From positions 1 through 21,039 of IMG/VR virus record IMGVR_UViG_3300017714_002760: 21,039 nucleotides of DNA; one strand, written 5' to 3'. This document shows, piece after piece, positions 9,001-13,240 of this stretch. Within the stretch, counting starts at the first letter, position 1. Every line of letters begins with the position of its first letter. Below the pieces are notes generated by a model. That model did not search any database, had not been told where the DNA came from, and worked only from the letters and a program-made list of their open reading frames with translations. The position numbers and the translations under genes were made by a program. This DNA comes from a virus.

Positions 9001-11625
9001 GCTGCCAGTGTTCAGTTTAGTGGTATCACATCTGCTGGATTTACCGATTTAATTATTGATGTAGATGATATTAACCAAAACCAACTCCCGAGAGGTGGCA
9101 TCATTGTTTCTGTAGCATCTAGCCCTGGAATGGGATATGCACCGTTCAATGGAGCAGCTGTTCGTCTTGAGGTTGGTGCTGGCGGAACAATTACTAATGT
9201 TACTGGAGTTTCTACATCAGGAACAGCAGTTAACATCAGCACTGCATCTTATACTAATAAGACTGGTATCATGACAGTTACTACAGCAACTGCTCATGGT
9301 CTGTTGCTCCAGAATCAGGTCAAGTTGGCTGGTCTTGCGTTTACATGTCCTAATAATCCTGTTGGAACGCCCAATGGGTTCACCTATGATCCTTCTACAG
9401 GCATTTCTACTATCTCGTTCGCAAGTCCTCATGGACTAGTAAATGGTGATGCAATCTCTATTGAAACGAACAGCATTACATTTACATGTACACAGGGTCC
9501 TGGTAACCATACATATCCCCGCGTAACTGACCCTGCATTTAACCAGTACCTAACCATTTCTGGTGTAACTGCAAATTCATTTAAAGTCGATGTTGGGACT
9601 GGTGGTACAGGCACATCTCCACATACATTCGTCAGTGCTAATACTGATGCCATTAAGACTTTGAATTATCAGGGTATTACTACTAGTATCTTCCCAGATC
9701 ATAATGATCCTTTCTATGTTGTTGGTATTATATCCGCAAGAACCTTCAAGGTACAAGTTGGTGCATCTACTATCCCACATACTTATGTAAGTGGTGGTAC
9801 TGCCGCAGAATTCCATCCATTGACTTTTGGTAGTGGATATAATACTAATCTGGGTACAATTGGTATTGCTATAACTTCTCCTACAGGAACTGGAGCAACT
9901 ATTACTGCTGTTGTAGGTGCTGGTGGATCTCTAGTATTCAGTGTTGTTGGCCCTGGCACAAATTACACTGAAGATAATGGACTTATCCTTCCTCCAGAAC
10001 CCAATGGAGAAAACCTCCCAATTGTTGGTGTTACTAGAATTGGTCTTGGAAATACAACTGTAACTGGTGTTGGTTGTTCAATATCTGTTCAAGTTGCAGG
10101 TGTATCTACAGCTACTGGTATTGGATCTACATATTACCAAGTATCTAATTTCCAGTTCTCCAAAAAAGGCTATGGATTTAAGAGAGGAGATACCTTTACA
10201 GTAACTGGACTTTCTACAGATCCTTTCGCAGGTGACGACTTTAGGCAGTTTGAAGTTGAGGTTGTCGATGTATTTACTGACCAAGTATCTTCTTGGCAGT
10301 TTGGTAATATTGATTATCTTGACAATATCAAACCATTCCAAGATGGAAATCAAAAGAGATTCCTTCTCTACTATCAGTCATCGCTAGTCAGTTTTGAAAT
10401 TGATAGAGGAGATCAAGATTCTAAAGAAATTGATCTTGCTGCAGTTCTTTTGATCTTTATTAACGGTGTTATTCAAGAACCAGGTATCAACTATTCATTT
10501 GACGGCGGTTCTGTTATTGAATTTAATAGTGCTCCTACTACCGAAGATAATGTTGTTATTTTCTTCTACAGAGGAACAATTGGACAAGATAGTTTCTTAT
10601 TCGATGTAAATGAAGTTATTAAGGTTGGTGACAACTTGAGACTTCAAAAGAGTAGTCAAATTGAATTAAATCAAGTTGATCAAAGCACAGCAAATCTTGC
10701 TCAGAGTGCCAATAGAATTGTTAAGAGAGTTGATAGTGCCGCTACAGTAGAAACAGCATTCTACCGAGGTGTAGGTATTAGTAATGATAACTACAAACCA
10801 ATGGATTGGATTAAGCAGAAAAAAGACATTCTGATTGATGGATCTTTGGTATCTAAAGCCAGAGATTCTCTTGAGGCACAGATTAATCCAATTGCAAATG
10901 TAATTGGTGTTGTTAGCACAACTGATTCCTTTATATTCACCGATACTACGGACTTGTTTAGAGATACTGATGATCTACTAACAGGATCATTTAGTCTTGC
11001 GTACATTGCTCCAGTAGGATTTGGAACAACTGCCGTTTATGGTAGCAACTATGAAAATATTACTGGTATCGAACCTCTCGTTGCAAATGTTCAAGGATTT
11101 ATCGGAGTTGTTACCGGCATCAACACCTGTCCTGGTATTGGTACTGACTTGGCTCTTCAGATTTTATTTGATGCTCAAGAATATGTAAATGATGGCAATA
11201 GCACTGCTGGATTACTAGTTGGTCAACCTATTAAGTTGTATGGATCTGGAATTAACACAACAGGTGCTGCTGTTACATCTATTGATACTCATGATACCGA
11301 TATTGTCGGTATCAGTACATTCAATGGTGATAACATTTATTATGTACATGCGGTATCTACAAGAAACGGTGGTCGCGTAGGTGTTCTTACTTGCAACATT
11401 GCTTCTTATACTAATACTAGTGATTTTGTAGGTGTTGGTTCTACTGCTGGACCTTACTGCGAATTCACATGGGGTAAGTTTAGTAATGTTACTAGAGATG
11501 CTACGAATGCAGTTTACGCTAACCTAAAGGGAATTACATTTGATCCTGCATTATCCAACTATCCTATTGTCCAAAGGCGTGGTTGTGGTTTGAGAGGAAC
11601 TGGAGGATTGCCGAAGCTATTATAA
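1..11625 (+). CDS. Giant modular virion structural protein, probably baseplate/tail-fibre associated (5' end missing)
   Basis: The frame is open from base 1 and stays open through the first ATG at 514, so the gene begins left of the window. At least 3,874 residues are encoded, ending in GLRGTGGLPKLL then TAA. The protein is rich in Gly, Thr, Ser, Asn and Val and made of small beta-type modules: GxGY repeats (about 1444-3510, 5356-5600, 9121-9990), HGL..GD repeats (1750-4660 and 9292-9450), a YHYH-type domain (2887-3270), a block containing QNMSYAIES and HPSG (about 6400-6500), a block with HFFSNTEEVTYEP (about 8085-8125), and three NGI/VxQxP units (8362, 8920, 10462). I see no signal peptide, membrane segment or catalytic site. 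It sits directly upstream of gp8, where T4 has gp7 (about 1,030 residues). A wedge or peripheral fibre role is inferred from position and composition. Similar giant genes are known from marine T4-like phages, where they are usually just called structural proteins. Confidence 0.85.
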   Translation, partial: ASGPISEVSNIRDNYFKISLFTGFDERSLTDGTFVVPGKTRNIGEVGLGASVITVDSTIGFSSTGTLSIGATTYTYGQKSISQFFDVSPLIATTVPNNTDISAPNIVYGFENGDSSKRVEFKVTGVLSRFLANQPLQNLDEDSSIRIRNLGRLIENPEINKGYENIFFNSWMYNTSARYEVSSFSGSGFVLEGTIDKSSIRKNDTVEIVNRNSELVEATGLTVASVNTTTNTITVSGNIPTLNQSLYYDIRRVQLKANSSNVPIRGGQNQLLADINNSYIETENESATGKREGYVASSSLPSYLITVDKLKSTLVDPTVALGNFDNYYSVEDAYSTLAFTNDVPFRTGDEISYVPSPGTVNILGLEQKNYFVKVLSPANRIELYTSRAFIKANLPEYFNPTGIAGTHDFILASQGKREIFPSRPIRRFTLAQDLKSGREAQTTSEITADGNTGMLVNGLEILNYKGEDSVYYGPLKSVNILSGGTGYDVQNPPSITITDSTVSAANTAGAIVSIAGTVSNIFVDPVEFDIDKVTSVEIYGGNGTGARGRALLEERYRQIEFAGISTISGGNVEAVNDRFTFGKKHNLVTGNRIVYDNNGNNNLGIATTGGLKDELTLMSGQDYYVRTSGELSIFLHYSKSDAVLGISTISISEDAASGNSGQHIFRTFEKKKTIGRISVENSGEGYTSRNVFVKPSGINTFRDYVYFEDHGFSDGDILNYTYDTTSITGLSSDKQYQVLKLDSSSFRLAEVGNKGDTKPSGSNYTKSIHTFLDTPGSGYQKFSYPPIECTIKVLTEDQTEQELVATPIVRGKIVDAVLYERGSNYGSTIINFQNPPKISVNRGSLGQIGLIFSNGRVISAFVQAGGSGYSGPPEIQVSSASTEANGAILRAIVNDNGSITEVKVISGGVGYASSTTTINIEPVGTNLRLEASLRPLVINKSFGLDPDELDYLAPYGVGVAVNYIGYGNTIRNFFGDDGSSHSPIIGWAYDGNPIYGPYGLKDSDNIQSDVKRQLSSYEIDATKIVNRPPTSNFPYGSLIEDYAYQGSGDLDEHNGKFTKTPDFPLGIYAYFATVDNINTPVFPYFIGDTFRSFAIPENTVRGLVIDQTNFDFENSKLVRNTFPYNIFGDGKAYDYVFQPYKTNNQESTPDNLGVGSITSIEVDFSGSGYSVLDTVVFDDTGTNGGGVSAEVQEIYGVPINEVSSEQVSFTNVPFKVGRESVSFKVSPYHEFSENDFVRISGVSTYVQGIEDFHKITTRTYFTFLEQNGYSGIVTDLKVNRVPSNVSAGDSIGIGTETLRVINAFPTEKILRVERYAGFATASTGVAVTYFTSELNFPLTETTPVDSRFQEFYYFNPKEAVGVGTTVGISTAVNVSLNGITKSRSILAQSIHIGQHGLKTNDLVTFSRNGNTSLTGTDSISPYTTPSALPASLYVVRKTSNTIGLKTAPDAPELFFTNSGDDIGNYFFNTNYTQQTANIDRGELTVQTSESHNLSANDKVSLVVKPGLTTGLGPNSDIVVKLLDGNLILNPFEVPTTGINTSDNTFTFTDHGLESGFKILAYGADGNEENLPENIFQRTYFVLKVDKNTFKLSESSAQLFLDPPEVVNLIGIGSTGQSINPINPPIKVTKNNNVVFNMNDSSLLGGKLKIFYDNNFFNEFVGTGSTDKLEVVGVNTVGLGTTTPSNVSKVTINYNKSITNELYYGFEKGGYMSTSDTEVNGYTKISFIDSSFNGRYTVTGVGDTTFTATLAFDAEKDGYSQNDCEDLFFTTTSIGATGGISKVRIINNGFGYQSIPAVTSIGSSGISANLNLIGPSINKLNNVTVPTDVYGYPSDNTLKPDAFLPRSVKVKNANRVIDVQVTFGGKSYLNAPALALFDKSTGEIVNNGLITCELSDSAVNSAKVVVQPRGLSGNDYGIAPLQNSNGISIIEAFSDVGVVTCKITTPILGYVNEPFVIGDVVFLEGIQFNGDGDGFNSGDYKFTNFVIDDYNSAVNPRQVSFKYAGFTTNVGTGATVIPGFGQIVKAENLAQFSCSKAFSPFAKNEPLRRNNDLQNDLILRSIDVNTGIMVIEGSRPLEPDDILVGTNSGDRAEVDVISTFDGYYDIDSTIDANVGWSDNIGLIGDSNQFLPDNDYYQNMSYAIESDKTFEEIITYVNDIVHPSGMKNFANTQILSVGNAGDSTKPADDAGGFVLDFIGDALRVDAIYKFDLSRDVNSADNVSKFLELKSTRLADFILNKTNRVLIHDDISPQFVSNESNDLSDDRTIAAAVAGRNFARYLIQTTHSAENPLNNQYQLNEVILVASEGDTFLLQKSHMNNTNNIGLSTGYADFFAFFNSNDNVSEVRIKPYETFDTNFDIKTFQQGFSADIGIGSTSTGNVVNSSANVLVSSGATTEVVGFSTTTYVAGIGHFLVVDNVDNKIDYVELALQHDGTDTYLTELASFNSRQSLGGLSGPQFMGTFTSSMESGVVKINYVHQEGSTLAIRSKFVSFENVGLGTTTIRHLNLEFTPEGTERTARVIAGTSATTGISTVVGVSSFTNLSFKSTVHVSYGSTQTLHQIYVLSDPEKADTYISQQPIAAIGTTTGIGTFGAEFSGSNVNLEFYPDAGVSGMVSIYSYNEVLYKDLDPNGTLAGIGSFGYGNVFENVTQNTYLGINNRNLRTFDLKYEGIPIYERDLNPQNPSQIDFGSGLISFQHFFSNTEEVTYEPDSNIVGVAASALQYVTGYGQTALPSTVFIVKNNNSQFFISTNVTDARLGIAVTFRPGTSAGNKHRFTMNKRDEKSVIALNGIVQKPISFTQIIYDLDVAVNGIVTSFALSGLSTVTSGDLLKIEDEYSIVRTVGFATQPQGPITGIGTWSIVEVERGAVGSSKTDHAAGSVARIHRGSFQILNSQIHFTEAPLGGDLGIINPANLPYPRASFGGRTYLRDDYETNELFDDFSDQFDGLSNTFNLSATGAAVTGIGSTGGNGVLFINGIFQAPFGKNNEGVSNFKILEDPVSTAASVQFSGITSAGFTDLIIDVDDINQNQLPRGGIIVSVASSPGMGYAPFNGAAVRLEVGAGGTITNVTGVSTSGTAVNISTASYTNKTGIMTVTTATAHGLLLQNQVKLAGLAFTCPNNPVGTPNGFTYDPSTGISTISFASPHGLVNGDAISIETNSITFTCTQGPGNHTYPRVTDPAFNQYLTISGVTANSFKVDVGTGGTGTSPHTFVSANTDAIKTLNYQGITTSIFPDHNDPFYVVGIISARTFKVQVGASTIPHTYVSGGTAAEFHPLTFGSGYNTNLGTIGIAITSPTGTGATITAVVGAGGSLVFSVVGPGTNYTEDNGLILPPEPNGENLPIVGVTRIGLGNTTVTGVGCSISVQVAGVSTATGIGSTYYQVSNFQFSKKGYGFKRGDTFTVTGLSTDPFAGDDFRQFEVEVVDVFTDQVSSWQFGNIDYLDNIKPFQDGNQKRFLLYYQSSLVSFEIDRGDQDSKEIDLAAVLLIFINGVIQEPGINYSFDGGSVIEFNSAPTTEDNVVIFFYRGTIGQDSFLFDVNEVIKVGDNLRLQKSSQIELNQVDQSTANLAQSANRIVKRVDSAATVETAFYRGVGISNDNYKPMDWIKQKKDILIDGSLVSKARDSLEAQINPIANVIGVVSTTDSFIFTDTTDLFRDTDDLLTGSFSLAYIAPVGFGTTAVYGSNYENITGIEPLVANVQGFIGVVTGINTCPGIGTDLALQILFDAQEYVNDGNSTAGLLVGQPIKLYGSGINTTGAAVTSIDTHDTDIVGISTFNGDNIYYVHAVSTRNGGRVGVLTCNIASYTNTSDFVGVGSTAGPYCEFTWGKFSNVTRDATNAVYANLKGITFDPALSNYPIVQRRGCGLRGTGGLPKLL
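1444..2760 (+). repeat. GxGY beta-repeat cluster in the giant protein, with HGL-type repeats between
   Basis: Degenerate protein-level repeats have the form [hydrophobic strand]-xGGxGYxxxP-[hydrophobic strand]. Visible cores are SGGTGY (1444-1461), SGEGY (about 2044-2058), PGSGY (about 2323-2337), RGSNY (2461-2475), AGGSGY (2590-2607) and SGGVGY (2716-2733). Between them are HxL/HGF..GD units at about 1750 and 2125. The cores are conserved in protein and much less in DNA, so the array is old or under selection for fold rather than recently expanded. Confidence 0.7.
2887..3270 (+). other. YHYH-type domain inside the giant structural protein
   Basis: This segment carries the signature GWAYDGNPIYGPYG (about 2956-2997), followed by LDEHNGKF (about 3148-3171), then P-x-G-I-Y-A-Y-F-A-T and PVFPYFIGD. 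That order matches the YHYH family as I remember it (Pfam YHYH, PF14240), which occurs in bacterial secreted proteins and in phage structural proteins. The family's biochemical role is not established, so none is assigned. It is the only compact globular domain with a recognisable signature in this part of the protein; it is preceded by GxGY repeats and followed, at 3493, by another GxGY unit. Confidence 0.75.
4171..4810 (+). repeat. HGL..GD beta-repeat cluster (FCCH-like) in the giant protein
   Basis: Three successive units each start with a His-Gly/Asn-Leu turn: QHGLKTNDLVTF (about 4180), SHNLSANDKVSL (about 4468) and DHGLESGFKILA (about 4645). In the first and third, a Y-[VF]-V-x-K strand and a closing [IF]-x-L strand follow, for example YFVLKVDKNTFKLSES. 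Related units occur near 1750, 2125, 3682, 9292 and 9427. This pattern is often matched by profile searches to the FCCH beta-barrel fold of E1 enzymes in phage structural proteins. No enzymatic role is implied. Confidence 0.6.
6310..6810 (+). other. Conserved non-repeat block with QNMSYAIES...HPSG motif
   Basis: Within the giant protein this stretch is not of the Gly/Thr repeat type. It contains YYQNMSYAIES (about 6400-6432), a predicted helix with FEEIITYVNDIVHPSG ending about 6490, then LDFIGDALRVDAIYKFDLSRD and a helical segment FLELKSTRLADFILNKTNR. An aromatic-rich Q-N-x-S-Y-x-I-x-S motif followed by a helix and HP-[AS]-G recurs in large structural proteins of marine T4-like phages in my memory. 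Function is unknown. Confidence 0.5.
8362..10570 (+). repeat. Three NGI/V-x-Q-x-P units in the C-terminal third of the giant protein
   Basis: Cores are LNGIVQKP (asparagine codon at 8362), FINGIFQAP (8920) and FINGVIQEP (10462). The third unit is the fullest and continues as GINYSFDGGSVIEFNSAP then VVIFFYRGT: a beta-sandwich-like pattern ending in an Arg-Gly turn. Such units recur in fibre and structural proteins of many phages; function is not known to me. The first two copies are more divergent after the core. Confidence 0.55.
9121..9990 (+). repeat. Second GxGY/HGL repeat cluster in the giant protein
   Basis: A mixed array lies in the C-terminal third: PGMGY (about 9124-9138), two HGL units (AHGLLLQNQVKL about 9292, PHGLVNGDAISI about 9427) each followed by a TFTC-like or FKV strand, FGSGY (9826-9840) and GPGTNY (9949-9966). 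The two HGL units share a FTCPNN/FTCTQG continuation, the only cysteines in this stretch. The array repeats the module types seen in the first 4.8 kb. Confidence 0.6.
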
Positions 11626-11628
11626 ATA
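11621..11628 (+). promoter_or_regulatory. T4-type late promoter (TATAAATA) for gp8
   Basis: The octamer TATAAATA is an exact match to the T4 late promoter -10 element, also used by marine T4-like phages (consensus around NATAAATA). It overlaps the TAA stop of the upstream giant gene and lies 33 nt before the gp8 ATG, in the only real gap among the three large genes. By T4 spacing, transcription would start near 11634 with a leader of about 28 nt. The start site is inferred. Confidence 0.8.
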
Positions 11629-11658
11629 CAAAAAAGTTAGACCTTCCGCCCGTTCATA

Positions 11659-11675
11659 ATAATGGCAGCCATTAT
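11659..11675 (+). promoter_or_regulatory. Hairpin spanning the gp8 start codon
   Basis: The sequence ATAATGG-CAG-CCATTAT is a perfect 7-bp inverted repeat with a 3-nt loop. The gp8 ATG (11662-11664) lies inside the left arm, so the start codon would be base-paired in the mRNA. There is no clear Shine-Dalgarno sequence in the leader. The stem is A/U-rich and only moderately stable, so an effect on translation is a hypothesis. Confidence 0.45.
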
Positions 11676-13236
11676 CACCGACCAGTTTAGGGTCATTAAT
11701 GCAAATAACTTTGTAGACTCTGTAATTGACGGTACTAACTCGTACTTTACTTTTTTGAGTCTCGCAAACCCAACTATCACGGGTTATGGGAGAACCAGTA
11801 CCTGGAATAGTACAACGGTTCAACCACCGTCACCTATTGATAATATTAGCTATATTAATCATGTCTACGATACGATGCTTTTTGGTCGGAAGGTATTACC
11901 TGCTGATGTAAGAAGACTTATTCGCAAAATTCAGTGGACAAAAGGTACATCATATGATATGTACCGACATGATTATGATACTAATAACCGATCATTAGTA
12001 TCAAACTCTAGCAGACTTTATTCTGCAAACTATTACATTATGAATAAAGACTTTAGAGTCTATATTTGTATTAACAATGGTTCTGCTGGGATTACATCTT
12101 CAGCAAATGCTTCTCTAGATGAACCAACATTTACTGACCTAGAACCATCCGCAGCTGGAACGAGTGGTGACGGATATCTATGGAAGTACCTATTTACTGT
12201 TCCTCCTGCAGATATTGTCAAATTCGACTCAACCGAATATGTAGCAGTTCCTAACCAATGGACTACTAGCTCTGAGAATGAAATTAAAGTTGTTAGAGAC
12301 AACGGCGATTCTTCGATTAACAACAATCAAATTAAGGTTGTTTCTATTGATGAGCAAGGTGAAGGATATTCGTTCTTATCTTCTCCAGTAGAATTAGATG
12401 TTTTAGGTGATGGTACTGGTGGTAAGGTTAGAGTTCAAACAAACACTAATGGTCAAATTATTTCTGCAGTTGTAACTGCAGGAGGACAGGGTTACAGTTT
12501 TGGAAGAGTTAATCTTTCTTCGATCAATAGTTCTGCAACTAAGTTTGCAAGACTTACCCCAATCATTCCTCCATCAAGAGGGCATGGATTTGATTTATAC
12601 AAAGAGTTAGGAACTGACAAAGTTCTAATTTATTCTAGATTTGATAACTCTTCATACGACTTTATTTCTGACACTACATTTGCTCAAATTGGTGTTATTA
12701 AAAATCCAATTTCCGCAGGTGCCGGATCTACTGCGGTTATTAACACTTCAGAATACTCCTCCACGAAGTCCTTAAAATTTACTGGTAATACAGTACAAAC
12801 AATTGCTATTGGATCTAAGATTCAACAGGATATTTCGGGAGTTGGAACTGCAAAAGGATATGTAGCTTCCTATGACACTAGCACAAAAGTCATTAAGTAT
12901 TTCCAAGATAGGAACTTGTATTTGAATCCAAATCTTTACGATTCTACTGATAGTATCGGTGTTGGTGGAGATGCCAATGTTTTAGATTTCAGTTCATCTG
13001 GAAACGCTGTTACTGGTCCAAGTGGATTCAGCGTAAACATCGATTCTGGATTTACTGGTATCTCAACAACTACTCCTTCTGGTAAGGTTATTGATTTGGG
13101 AGTGCAGTTTACTAATGGTCTTGCTGCAGAGGAAATAAATAAAAGGACTGGTGAGATACTTTATCTTGATAATAGACCTTCTATTACCAGGAATGAGCGT
13201 CAAAAAGAAGACATCAAAATCGTTTTAGAATTCTAA
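11662..13236 (+). CDS. 8: Baseplate wedge subunit gp8 (T4 gp8-like, cyanophage type)
   Basis: Encodes 524 residues. The N-terminus MAAIITDQFRVINANNFVDS, the TxGTSYDMYRHD segment (residues about 95-104), SANYYIMNKDFRVYICINNG (121-140), EPTFTDLEPSAAGTSGDGYLWKYLFTV (154-180), the PPSRGHGFDLYKELG block (303-317) and the C-terminal RTGEILYLDNRP...EDIKIVLEF are all typical of gp8 in T4-like cyanophages. In T4, gp8 is a 334-residue dimer in each wedge that joins gp7, gp10 and gp6. The extra length here includes a pair of GxGY repeats at residues about 226-287, just before the conserved GHG block, resembling those in both flanking giants. The ATG at 11662 is chosen because the conserved N-terminus starts there and the late promoter lies just upstream. 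The next gene starts 4 nt after the stop, so the two are probably co-transcribed. Confidence 0.92.
   Translation: MAAIITDQFRVINANNFVDSVIDGTNSYFTFLSLANPTITGYGRTSTWNSTTVQPPSPIDNISYINHVYDTMLFGRKVLPADVRRLIRKIQWTKGTSYDMYRHDYDTNNRSLVSNSSRLYSANYYIMNKDFRVYICINNGSAGITSSANASLDEPTFTDLEPSAAGTSGDGYLWKYLFTVPPADIVKFDSTEYVAVPNQWTTSSENEIKVVRDNGDSSINNNQIKVVSIDEQGEGYSFLSSPVELDVLGDGTGGKVRVQTNTNGQIISAVVTAGGQGYSFGRVNLSSINSSATKFARLTPIIPPSRGHGFDLYKELGTDKVLIYSRFDNSSYDFISDTTFAQIGVIKNPISAGAGSTAVINTSEYSSTKSLKFTGNTVQTIAIGSKIQQDISGVGTAKGYVASYDTSTKVIKYFQDRNLYLNPNLYDSTDSIGVGGDANVLDFSSSGNAVTGPSGFSVNIDSGFTGISTTTPSGKVIDLGVQFTNGLAAEEINKRTGEILYLDNRPSITRNERQKEDIKIVLEF
12337..12525 (+). repeat. GxGY repeat pair inserted in gp8
   Basis: Residues about 226-287 of gp8 read as two units: VVSIDEQGEGYSFLSSPVEL, then a GDGTGGKVRV loop, then AVVTAGGQGYSFGRVNLSS. 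Both follow the GGxGY pattern seen many times in the giant upstream and twice in the giant downstream. T4 gp8 is much shorter (334 residues), so the unit is probably an insertion relative to it, though that alignment was not run. Confidence 0.6.
13134..13141 (+). promoter_or_regulatory. Possible late promoter (AATAAATA) inside the end of gp8
   Basis: AATAAATA fits the looser NATAAATA form of the late promoter and lies 99 nt upstream of the ATG of the 2,443-residue gene, inside gp8 codons for E-I-N-K. It could give that giant gene its own late transcript. The A+T-rich background makes chance occurrence plausible. Confidence 0.25.
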
Positions 13237-13240
13237 GCAG

